From positions 174,964,001-175,028,000 of the forward strand of contig JBITNC010000001.1 of NCBI GenBank assembly GCA_050084985.1: a stretch of 64,000 nucleotides of DNA, written 5' to 3'. The translations under genes and the position numbers were made by a program. The DNA is from Nageia nagi (Eukaryota; Pinophyta). Positions 34,413 through 43,784 of the stretch are shown one piece after another. The notes beneath the pieces were generated by a model. The model was not told the DNA's origin. It did no database searches and saw only the letters and a program-made list of their open reading frames with translations. The first letter of the stretch is position 1; every line of letters starts with the position of its first letter.

Positions 34413-35311
34413 TGTTAACACATAAAAATGAATTTATGTTTTTAAATCAATAAATTAATGAAATATGCTTGGCCTAACTATATGTCTTGAATGGATTAAA
34501 GTGATAATATCAATGTTTGGCTTGAATATGAATATTGTATGGTTTACCTTGAATATTGCATGGTTTATCTTGAATATTGCATGGGTTATCTTGAATATTG
34601 TATGGTTTATCTTGAGTATTGCATGAATTATCTTGTTTATTGATGTGTTTATATTAAATCTTGTGAATTAACCTTATTTATGTGGATGCACGCCGACCTG
34701 TGGGCGGTATTATCTATTATCTATATAAATAAGGGATCTAATAGTAAGTCCACAACAACAAGGATACACATGATCCCGCGTATGGTCTTGTAAGTGGCTA
34801 CCCCTTAAGGTATCTCTTGGTACCGCCTACAAGGCTGTGGTTTGTGTGCTTTCCTTACGCGAGCTCTCCTGACATATGCGATCAATTCTGATATTACACT
34901 GCAATCTGAGATATCTATACTGAGGATCTGGACCTAATCGAGAGGTCAAAGCTATCAAGCTAGGGCCGCCGGCGCTCCTTTGTGAACGGAAGAACACCGC
35001 CGGTGCTCTAATACTACTGAAACGGACCACCCGCGGTCCTCTTTTCGCATCCTTGCAGGTCAAGACGTTGTGGAAAAGGCAGCTTATCATCACTACATCG
35101 CCAATATCTACATCTTTCATTGTCAGGTACGTTCCGTGAGGTAAGTACATGAATCACAGTCTTGGTTGGTACAAGTACACTGCTGAATTGGTTATGTTGT
35201 TTATTTGATATCTAGAATAAATCGCTATCCGTAGCTAGTATATAGATAATATTAAGTTTGTAGATATTTCTCTGTTCATTTATTTACACGCTCAATTTTT
35301 ATTTGTAAACA
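34413..35311 (+). repeat. G2 5' LTR (899 bp)
   Basis: It begins TGTTAACACATAAAAATG and ends TGTAAACA. Five exact-length 21-bp repeats (AATATTGCATGGTTTATCTTG type) run from 34,531 to 34,635. A TATATAAATA box lies at 34,723-34,732. Three units of the dispersed palindrome family sit at 34,963, 34,991 and 35,023 (last: GGACCACCCGCGGTCC). Confidence 0.95.
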
Positions 35312-35329
35312 TTTGGTGAACCCGACGTG
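35312..35329 (+). promoter_or_regulatory. G2 primer-binding site
   Basis: TTTGGTGAACCCGACGTG starts at the LTR edge and contains the TGG expected opposite a tRNA CCA end. I cannot name the tRNA with confidence. The G0 element has a decayed version of the same site. Confidence 0.65.
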
Positions 35330-35402
35330 AACTACAAATCATTATACTAAAACCCTAAAGGTTTTAGTTAAGATTAACATCTATTTTGTGAGTGTCTTAG
35401 TT

Positions 35403-36713
35403 ATGGAACAGCTTAAGTTATTCTTGCGAAGCCTTTCAAAAAGAGATTTGGATGAGTTATTGGTAGAAATCAGACATGATGATCCAGAGGGATCCGGAGG
35501 AATGCAAAATAGCATTGAGGGTGACAATAGCAATTTTCAGGCTACTATGGAAGGTATGTAGAGGTAGATAGACAGATTGGCAAGAAGATCAACGCCACCT
35601 AATGATTCTTTCGAATTTGGTAGTCCTTTATGTGGTGACATTCGTAGGCATATGCCACCATCCGATTACAAAGAACCAAAATTCAGTAAGTTCAATGGTG
35701 GAGGAGATCCAAGGAGACATATACAAGGATTTAAGGATGAATGTGAACTCACAATTGGTACCGACCAAAGATTGCAGGCTAAATTCTTCCCCCAGAGCTT
35801 GGAAGGAGATGCACGAGAATGGTTTTATGGCTTACCTGAAGGGTCCATTACATCATTTGAGGAATTCAGTGATTTGTTTCTGGAGCAATATAAGCATAAC
35901 ATCAAGAAGGAGGTTATGCTATCAGATTTATGTGCTATTAAACAAGACAGTGATGAGCAACTGGATAAATTTGTTGTAAGGTTTAAGAAGACATGGCAGC
36001 AAGTAAAGATTAGGTTAACAGAAAAAGAGGTAAATAACATTTTTAAAGAAGCTGTTATATTGCCCTTACAAGCATATGTTATTGATTATACACATCTCAC
36101 ATTTTCCGATATGATGTATAAACTGTTAGAGAAAGAAAAAGTTCTTGTGAAGCTAGGGCTTGTAAAGTATGGTAATAATGAAAAGGCAAAAGCAAAGGAT
36201 AAGAGATCACATTCGCCGAAGAAAGAGAAATATGTCCATATGGTTGAGAATACAAGTGAGACGAAGGAAAAGAGATATGTGAGATTTCCCATACCTCTAA
36301 GACACATCCTAAAAGATCTTGTGGAAAAAGGGTTATTACAACCTTTACCGAAGCGTGAGGAAGATCCCACAGCAGAAAAACCCCATTGGTATAAGGAAGA
36401 TAGATATTGTGAATATCATCAGGCTAAAGGCCATGCTACAAACGGATGTGGAAATCTTAGGTATAGAATACAAAAGCTCATAGAAGATGGATTCTATGTA
36501 TGTCCAGCAAAGGTCAAAGATACAGGAGAAGAACAGCATATCAATACGATCTTCCTTGAGGATGCTAACCCGGTAGGAGCTCCAGGCCTCCCGAAGATAT
36601 CATTTGGTAGATTGAAATACATAAAAAAAAAGAGAGAGAGAAAAGCTAGCAGTTGGTTCAGGTCTCTAACAGATGTCAGGGTTAAGAGATTGGGAGGTTT
36701 CATGAAGTCATAA
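35403..36713 (+). pseudogene. G2 gag, nearly intact (two in-frame TAG codons)
   Basis: The frame starts with ATG at 35,403 and runs 436 codons to 36,713, but TAG codons at 35,559 and 35,565 interrupt it in a short heptad-like segment. A clean 378-aa frame starts after them at the ATG at 35,580. The N terminus (MEQLKLFLRSLSKRDLDELL) looks helical. The capsid domain reads FNGGGDPRRHIQGFKDECEL, FPQSLEGDAREWFYGLPEGS and FLEQYKHNIKKEVMLSDL, then FVVRFKKTWQQVKIRL. A knuckle-like YCEYHQAKGHATNGCGNL lies at about 36,411-36,464. The C terminus is basic. The family is Ty3/gypsy Gag (Retrotrans_gag), which builds the particle. Both TAGs would read Gln if the first base were C. The stop lies 283 bp from the convergent PMD gene. 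Confidence 0.9.
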
Positions 36714-36715
36714 CA

Positions 36716-36762
36716 GGAGCACCGATGTTGTATTTCGGGAGAAAAAGACCATCGGTGGTCCT
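36716..36762. repeat. Palindromic units after G2 gag
   Basis: GGAGCACCGATGTTGT at 36,716 and AGACCATCGGTGGTCCT at 36,746 belong to the dispersed family. They are 30 nt apart and start 3 nt after the gag stop. Confidence 0.6.
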
Positions 36763-36996
36763 CTTTTAGGGAAAAAATAGAGGAAAGCAAAAGATTCCAA
36801 GTACGTTCGCAACATGAAAGGTCAGAATTTCAGGTCGTATCGTTGGTGTTCGTTCGCAAGGATCACGAAACATCAAATTCATGCATCACAAGTACATGAA
36901 CAAAGAATAAATCAGGTACCAAAGTTTATGTTTTATATATCATGATCAAAATGTTTTTGTTTACAATGCAAACTGAATGAGATTACATAGAGTGAT

Positions 36997-39233
36997 TTAA
37001 AATCTCCTACTAGACCCCCCACCCCCTACACTAGAGCTAGTAGCACTGCTAGAGGTGCCACCCCCGCACTGTGCCCTGTATTTCTCTACGCGGGCCTTCT
37101 CCTCGCCGATCTATCTCTTGACCTAGCGAAGCTGCTCGTAGAGGACCTTGATTTCTTTGTTGGCCACCTGTAAGTCCTGATAGATACCAACATAATCTCC
37201 TCCTCCGAACCGTAGACGACCCTGTAGCTCTCTGATCTCCTCATCCTTCTGATCGATTTGGCTACGCAGCCTAGCTATCTCAACCTCAGGATCTGTGACA
37301 TAGCATTAACATATCATGTTAGTTCCTTACGTATTATGAAAAATAGAAAGTCAAAGCAAAGTAAAAGAGAAAGTAATTTACCATCATCATCTTCATCGTA
37401 GTCTTCATCCTCCCAGTCTGATTCTATCTTATATTCAGGTTCATATTCATCCTGGTCCGGATCAGTCTCCTCATTATCGTCATGCCCTGCATCTAGAGAT
37501 GTGTCACGAGCGTATGAAGAGCTACTCTCCCCTCCCCATCCTCCCGTGGTGAAGGGAGTGTCCCACCCGGTCTCTATGTCTCTTGGGTCCTCATCCTCCC
37601 ATGCATCGTCACCCATGTCAGTATCGTGAATGCCTATGTGGTGAGGGCAGTGTGTCCTCCACCAGTCTAGATAGTCCTCTGTATGATCAGGTCCATCTAT
37701 GTCATCATCGACATCATAGTCGAAATCCTCACTGGGGGACTCCCAGTCTGGATCCCAGTCCAGCACTAGCTCGTAATCCTCCGGGAGGTGCTTGCTACGG
37801 TAGTAGCGCACCACTATCCTGCAGTCATTCGATATACCCTGCTAAAGGCCGAACTGACGGAGTACCCGCTCTGGTCTGTACGGCTCCACTAAAGCCCTAC
37901 GTGCCTGTAGGTAGGAAGGGTGTCTCACCCATGTCATCTCCTCTAGGTCTTCCTCCCACTCTGGTACACCTCCCCGATAAGGATGCCAGTAGATCTGCAC
38001 CTCCTGTAGTAAGTCAAGTCGCACACGCCATCCCTCTAGGTCTATGTTAGGGAAGTCTGGTACCTTGATCGTTGCCCACTGTTGCCAGGTGGGGGCATCA
38101 TCTGGCTAGTCTAGGGGTAGTATAGTCAGTCTAGAAATAGTGATGTGTTCATAGGCCCACACTTGCAGGATCATAGAGTGAGCCACCTGTCTCCCCTTTC
38201 TCTCCACCTCTGCAAAGCTGTGGAGATCATGATAAAGTTGTGCCAGTATTGCGGGGCACCATGCATATCGCTATCTGTGTATAACCATGTCCTGAATAAT
38301 AGGAATCATACCCACTGGGAAGGTCTCACTGCTCTTGTTTGGATAGACAATAGCATCTAGAAGGTAGGCAATGAAGAGCCTCATCCGCAGGTCACCCCGT
38401 GCTGGAGGATCCTCTAGCACATGTCTCACTAGTGATACACCTCTCTTCTTGTGATTCACTTCGTCTGATCCTGTCAACCATGTAGCCCATACCTCTGCCT
38501 GTTCCAAGCTCGGAACAGGAATCATCTTCACTAGTTTCCCCCTGATAGGAAGTCTAGTGATCCTGTAGATATCCTCTAAGGTCACTGTAATCTCACCGGT
38601 GGGAAGGTGAAAGGTGTTGGAATTTGGATCCCACCTCTCCATCAAAGCTGTAAGCATGTTGCGATCATGAAACACATATTCAACAAATGTAAGGTGGCTG
38701 AATGAAATATCCTCTAGAATACTCCAGGCTACGTCAGTTTGGGGCCACTGTTGGGTAGTGGTGAAGGAGGCACTCTTACCAGACAGACGCATAAGGTATG
38801 CACGGCTCTGCAAGAAAATAAGGATGAAAGGCAAGTCAGTATCAAGATGTGAAATGCAAATAGCAAAAAATAGTACAGGAAAATGAGGACCACCCATGGT
38901 CCAAACCAGGGCAGAAAGGATCGCCAACGGTCCTGTTTCCATGAAAAAGGGTAATAAAATTCGGGGTGCAGGTTCGTACGGGTGAGCATAAGGCAGCCAT
39001 GGCATTGGAAGTTCGAAAAGCAGACTAAAAAGAGAAAAATGTAGAGCTAGGGTATGCAACAGTAAAACCCTAGGGGCAATTCAGAAAAGCTGGTGTACAA
39101 GCAGCTAAAACTTGAAGAGAAACAAAAACATAGCATGAAAAAGGTAGAAGAGGTAGTGTACCTGATGACCAACTGGAGAATCAGCCACCAAGGCAACTCT
39201 GTGTCCCTCTCAGCGTGTGATCGGTAGGGCCAT
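36997..39233 (-). pseudogene. Antisense three-exon plant mobile domain (MAIN-like) gene inside G2
   Basis: Exons 39,233-39,162, 38,807-37,382 and 37,292-36,997 join in phase (72 + 1,426 + 296 nt, 598 codons). Introns of 354 and 89 nt have GT...AG ends. Exon 2 holds the plant mobile domain: MERWDPNSNTFHLPTGEITV and TLEDIYRITRLPIRGKLV are its hallmark. It then continues (VWAYEHITIS, VRYYRSKHLPEDYEL) into a strongly acidic tail (37,740-37,382). Exon 3 is a coiled coil (IARLRSQIDQKDEEIRELQG) with a Gly/Ser-rich end. PMD proteins of plants (MAIN, MAIL1) act in the nucleus in silencing and meristem upkeep, and PMDs also occur in transposons. TAG codons at 38,271, 38,106, 37,842, 37,123 and 37,111 and a TGA at 39,210 break this copy. 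Confidence 0.85.
38886..38934. repeat. Palindromic units in PMD intron 1
   Basis: AGGACCACCCATGGTCC (38,886) and AGGATCGCCAACGGTCCT (38,917) are 31 nt apart and lie inside the first intron of the antisense gene. Confidence 0.65.
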
Positions 39234-39378
39234 AGTGTGCAACACAACAATACAGGAAGGATTATTTAGCAATAGTGACAAAAGCACCAGCTAAACCTCT
39301 CTGAATCAGTTTCTTGAGCTCTAGGATGCTCTTAGCTATGAAAATGATAGGGTGAACAAATGAGGAAGGGTGGGGCCC

Positions 39379-39386
39379 CTTTTATA
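39379..39386 (-). promoter_or_regulatory. TATA box of the antisense PMD gene
   Basis: Minus-strand TATAAAAG lies about 150 nt before the exon-1 ATG, a normal spacing for a plant promoter with a 5' UTR of around 110-120 nt. It points to transcription opposite to the element's own LTR promoter. Confidence 0.6.
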
Positions 39387-39528
39387 GAAAGGTTAGGGCA
39401 CACACTTCAAGACTAATTTTGATTTGAGCATTTGGTGCATGTAGATCAGCAATTAGGCATCAATCTGGAATCCAGAGGTGATTCGCAGGGACGTGATTTT
39501 CACGGTTTTTTGATGAATCCTTAAGAAA

Positions 39529-39598
39529 AGGATCACCCGCGGCCTTAGTGAAGACCGCTGACGTTCTAAGTCAGTAAGAAAGGACCACCTGCGGTCCT
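39529..39598. repeat. Palindromic units upstream of the PMD promoter
   Basis: AGGATCACCCGCGGCCTT (39,529), AAGACCGCTGACGTTCT (39,551) and AGGACCACCTGCGGTCCT (39,581) lie 150-220 bp upstream of the TATA box. The last one is an almost perfect palindrome. Confidence 0.65.
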
Positions 39599-39789
39599 TT
39601 ATCTAGAAAATTAGTTTATTGAGTGCATCATAGATGTTTGATCAATGTTATATCTAGGAGAATATTGCCTTGAGTTTCATGTTTACAGATCTGAATTATC
39701 AGCTTATCTAAGTATCATGTGCACGTCATAGGTGTTTGATGAATGATATATCTAGGAGAATATTGCTTTGAGTTTTCATGTTTGCAGAC

Positions 39790-40825
39790 CCGAGTGATCA
39801 GACTATCATGATTGTGAAAGGAGTTCCAGCTCCCATGGTTAGATTATCATGCTTATGAGTGGAGTTCCAGCTCCTGTGACCAGATTATCATGTTTGTGAG
39901 TGGAGTCCAGCTCCCATGGTTAGATTATCATGCTTATGAGTGGAGTTCCAGCTCCCGTGGTCAGATTATCATGCTTATGAGTGGAGTTCTAGCTCCCGTG
40001 ACCAGATTATCATGTTTGCGAGAGGAGTTCCAGCTCCCATGGTTAGATTATCATGCCTATGAGTGGATTTCTAGCTCCCGTGACCAGATTATCATGTTTG
40101 TGAGTGGAGTCCAGCTCCCATGGTTAGATTATCATGCTTATGAGTGGAGTTCCAGCTCCCGTGGTCAGATTATCATGCTTATGAGTGGAGTTCCAGCTCC
40201 CGTGACCAGATTATCATGTTTGTGAGTGGAGTCCAACTCCCATACTCAGCTTATCATGTGGCTATGAGTGGAGTCCAGCTCCCATAGTCAGCTTATCATG
40301 TGCTTATCATGTGACTATGAGTGGAGTCCAGCTCCCATAATCAGATTATCATGCTTATGAGAGGAGTCCAGCTCCCATAATCAGATTATCATATGCTTGT
40401 GAGTGGAATCCAGCTCCCATACGTAGCTTATCATGTGGCTATGAGTGGAGTCCAGCTCCCATAGTCAGCTTATCATGTGCTTATCATGTGCCTATGAGTG
40501 GAGTCCAGCTCCCATAATCAGATTATCATGCTTATGAGAGGAGTCCAGCTCCCATAATCAGATTATCATATGCTTGTGAGTGGAGTCTAGCTCCCATACT
40601 CAGCTTATCATGTGGCTATGAGTGGAGTCCAGCTCCCATAGTCAGCTTATCATGTGCTTATCATGTGGCTATGAGTGGAGTCCAGCTCCCATAATCAGAT
40701 TATCATATGCTTGTGAGTGGAGTCCAGCTCCCATACTCAGCTTATCATGTGGCTATGAGTGGAGTCCAGCTCCCATAGTCAGCTTATCATGTGCCTATGA
40801 GTGGAGTCCAGCTCCCATAGTCAGT
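39790..40825 (+). repeat. About 41-bp tandem array, about 24 copies, with higher-order units
   Basis: The unit is roughly TTATCATGCTTATGAGTGGA then GTCCAGCTCCCATAGTCAGA. Unit spacing is 39-42 bp, with occasional 51-bp units. Up to about 40,230 variants repeat every three units; beyond that a block of about 178 bp (four units plus an extra CTTATCATGTG) repeats about three times. Open frames here merely translate the repeat. The array lies between the PMD promoter region and the 3' LTR. Confidence 0.9.
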
Positions 40826-41190
40826 TTATCATTGTTCTACGGAGTTCGGTTCTCATGCAACTAGAGTACACCTCTTGGTGCGAAGGCTCAGTTGTGTGGA
40901 ACTTAGCTCTCATACATCAGCTTATCATTGTTCTGCGGAGTTCGGTTCTCATGCAACTGGAGTACACCTCTTGGTGTGAAGGCTCAGTTGTGTAGAACTT
41001 AGCTCTCATACATCAGCTTATCACTTGTTTCGCGGAGTTCGGTTCTTATGTAACTTGGTGCGAAGATTTGTGTGGAACTTAGCTCTCACATATCAGCTTA
41101 TCATTATTTTGCGGAGTTCGGTTCTCATGCAACTGGAGTACACCTCTTGGTGCGAAGGCTCAGTTGTGTAGAACTTAGCTCTCTCCTATG
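40826..41190 (+). repeat. 96-bp tandem repeat, 4 copies
   Basis: Units start at 40,826, 40,922, 41,018 and 41,098 with TTATCATTGTTCTGCGGAG, followed by TTCGGTTCTCATGCAACTGG and GGAACTTAGCTCTCATAC. The third unit has an internal deletion of about 16 bp. The array directly follows the 41-bp array and shares its TCAGCTTATCA joint. Confidence 0.85.
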
Positions 41191-41673
41191 TGTGGTTATG
41201 GTTATCATGTGTTGTTATGTGTGTTATCATGTCTTGTCTTGTGAGTTGGTCATGTGTGTTATCGTGTCTTGTCATGTGTGTTGTCATGTTTTGTCTTGTG
41301 ATGTGGTCTTGTCAAGATGTCGTCCGATCAACATGTGTGGTCAAGTCGTTTGTCCAGTCACTGTCATGTGTATTGTCAAGTTTGTCGTCATGGGTCATCA
41401 GCATTACGACAAGATTATCAGCTTATCAGATTATCAGACATATTAGGCTATCACCTTCTACAGCAAAACGCAAGGGGCAAGCATGCCCAAGGTAAATATC
41501 AAAAGGGAGTTTTCTTAACCTATAAGCTTTATCATGATGTTGTTTAAGTTTGGAATGGTTAGTGTTCATCATTGCTTATCAAATTTGTTTGTTGTGATAT
41601 TGTGTTTTACTTTGAATGCAAAATCTCAAGTCACCTCATGGTTCTTTCGATTTCACATCCAAAGTGGGGCATC
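41190..41673. other. G2 3' untranslated part
   Basis: A stretch rich in GTGTTATCATGTCTTGTC-like words (41,190-41,300) grades into unique DNA. It ends with the purine tract AAAGTGGGGCATC immediately before the 3' LTR at 41,674. No coding frame is supported. Confidence 0.6.
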
Positions 41674-42572
41674 TGTTAACACATAAAAATGAATTTATGT
41701 TTTTAAATCAATAAATTAATGAAATATGCTTGGCCTAACTATATGTCTTGAATGGATTAAAGTGATAATATCAATGTTTGGCTTGAATATGAATATTGTA
41801 TGGTTTACCTTGAATATTGCATGGTTTATCTTGAATATTACATGGGTTATCTTGAATATTGTATGGTTTATCTTGAGTATTGCATGAATTATCTTGTTTA
41901 TTGATGTGTTTATATTAAATCTTGTGAATTAACCTTATTTATGTGGATGCACGCCGACCTGTGGGCGGTATTATCTATTATCTATATAAATAAGGGATCT
42001 AATAGTAAGTCCACAACAACAAGGATACACATGATCCCGTGTATGGTCTTGTAAGTGGCTACCCCTTAAGGTATCTCTTGGTACCGCCTACAAGGCTGTG
42101 GTTTGTGTGCTTTCCTTACGCGAGCTCTCCTGACATATGCGATCAATTCTGATATTACACTGCAATCTGAGATATCTATACTGAGGATCTGGACCTAATC
42201 GAGAGGTCAAAGCTATCAAGCTAGGGCCGCCGGTGCTCCTTTGTGAACGGAAGAACACCGCTGGCGCTCTAATACTACTGAAACGGACCGCCCGTGGTCC
42301 TCTTTTCGCATCCTTACAGGTCACGACGTTGTGGAAAAGGTAGCTTATCATCACTACATCACCAATATCTACATCTTTCGTTGTTAGGTACATTCCGTGA
42401 GGTAAGTACACGAATCACAGTCTTGGTTGGTACAAGTACACTGCTGAATTGGTTATGTTGTTTATTTGATATCTAGAATAAATCACTATCCGTAGCTAGT
42501 ATACAGATAATATTGAGTTTGTAGATATTTCTCTGTTCATTTATTTACACGCTCAATTTTTATTTGTAAACA
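41674..42572 (+). repeat. G2 3' LTR (899 bp)
   Basis: It has the same length as the 5' copy, with the 21-bp repeats at 41,792-41,896 and the TATA box at 41,984-41,993. In the palindrome block several C/T and G/A differences from the 5' LTR cluster at CG sites, for example GGACCGCCCGTGGTCC. Confidence 0.95.
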
Positions 42573-42832
42573 CTTGCACAAAATATTTCTTATCAAAGTT
42601 TTTTACATGTTCCTTTTTCTCTAGCTTGGATTGCTTCTATGATGTAAGGTCTATCATGTCGCAACCAAGCCACAAAGGGGGCATAACATTAGCGAAAACT
42701 AAGGCATCCAAAGTTATTGTTGTGAAGAAAGTTTTTAAGGAGTATCTTCTTACCTATCTTGTTATACTTTGAATTTATGATTTGATATTCTTTTATTTGA
42801 AAAATATCAAATTTTATTCAAAGTGGAGCATC
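42573..42832. other. G1 interior 3' end
   Basis: After the right TSD of G2 (CTTGC, 42,573-42,577) the G1 interior resumes. It is non-coding and ends in CAAAGTGGAGCATC, the G1 purine tract, at 42,832. Confidence 0.7.
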
Positions 42833-43522
42833 TGTTAACACTTGAAAAGGAATTTTAATTTAACTAAAATACCCTTTTAGGTATTTGTAATAATTCATTT
42901 ATTTAATTGATTTATTACTCTTATCATTAGACACTTTTCTACCTTTATATTTTATGATAACAGGTTGACCCGCATCACCATAAGCTCAAGGGGGATCCTT
43001 GGCACTAAACTTGCTATCTATAAAGGTGGAAGGTTGTGCATAAGAAATCATGACATGATTTGAAATCCTTGATAAGTTGTAATATACTTGTGTCATTCTT
43101 GATCGATGTTTCTCAATGCCACTTATCATATCTAGATTTTATTATACACTAAGCTCTGGATTCCTATGATCTTTCGAATCTATTTGCACTTGATATTCCA
43201 ATCATCGAATGTGTGATGATGACATCGAATAAAAGGGAAAGGTGAAATGGAACCGTAGTCGAACAATGTTGCTTAGGTCCTAGTATCGTCATTAGGTTGA
43301 GGTCAGATTAGTGGCTCCATATTTCAAAGAAGCTCATCATTTATCCCTTCTCAATCAAATATATCTTTTGTTCATCATGATAGGAAAAGTACAAGTTTGT
43401 ATCTTAAGTTAATTGAATTATTATCATCATTCGTGTTTATGCTATTTACAATTATTTTGTAATTAATTGATTAAATTGAATATTATTAAATAACCCTAGT
43501 AATTATTATTTCAATTTTAACA
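42833..43522 (+). repeat. G1 3' LTR (690 bp)
   Basis: It begins TGTTAACACTTG just after the purine tract at 42,818-42,832 and ends TTTTAACA before the TSD ATAAT. The terminal inverted TGTTA/TAACA is kept. Confidence 0.85.
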
Positions 43523-43784
43523 ATAATAATAATAAAATTCCAATCATCAAATTTTATAATTAAATTTATACATTAGTATTAAAACAATTACTAAATCTTA
43601 TTTTCTCTATTATCTAAAAATATATTTAATCTTATTTTTGATTTCTAGATAATCATAGCAAAAATCATATTTAAAATTTCATTAAATATTTGAATATTAA
43701 AGGATTTACTAATTTTTATTTGCTCTCTATTATCTAGAAATCATTTTTAACTTATATACTTTTCTAGATAATCTTAGAAATAAT
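43523..43784. repeat. AT-rich repeat, segment A part 2
   Basis: It is collinear with about 63,560-63,800 of segment B (ATCAAATTTTATAATTAAA, TACATTAGTATTAAAACAATT, TTTTCTAGATAATCTTAG). It ends in CTTAGAAATAAT, the left target duplication of the retroposon. Confidence 0.8.

Larger units (their letters stand above)
34413..42572 (+). mobile_element. G2: young non-autonomous gypsy-type LTR element with an antisense PMD gene
   Basis: Two 899-bp LTRs (34,413-35,311; 41,674-42,572) differ at about 18 positions by eye, almost all transitions. The TSD CTTGC is exact. A PBS-like TTTGGTGAACCCGACGTG follows the 5' LTR and the purine tract AAAGTGGGGCATC precedes the 3' LTR. The plus strand encodes gag only; no protease, RT, RNase H or integrase motif was found. 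The minus strand carries a spliced plant mobile domain gene. Between that gene and the 3' LTR lie two tandem arrays. Replication would need enzymes from a relative. Insertion into G1, a related element, is shown by G1 sequence on both sides. Confidence 0.95.
31377..43522 (+). mobile_element. G1: decayed gypsy-type LTR element hosting G2
   Basis: Terminal repeats start TGTTAACAC at 31,377 and 42,833. The 3' LTR ends TTTTAACA at 43,522. The TSD ATAAT is exact at 31,372-31,376 and 43,523-43,527, and the flanks rejoin into segment B order. The 3' LTR is preceded by the purine tract CAAAGTGGAGCATC, nearly the same as that of G2 (AAAGTGGGGCATC). Only a C-terminal gag relic remains inside; most of gag N terminus, the PBS and all pol are missing. 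G2 is inserted at 34,413. Confidence 0.85.

Noticed and set aside
38808-39059. Upstream extension of the PMD frame through intron 1
   Set aside because: The hydrophobic extension lacks PMD similarity, and a GT-AG intron joins exon 1 and exon 2 in phase; the open intron is chance.
39890-40864. Open frames of 80-111 codons with repeated peptide patterns in the 41-bp array
   Set aside because: Frames simply follow the DNA repeat, change register between blocks and have no start context or homology.
42088-42411. 107-codon minus-strand frame found in both G2 LTRs
   Set aside because: Duplicate of an LTR sequence with no protein signature; present twice only because the LTR is.
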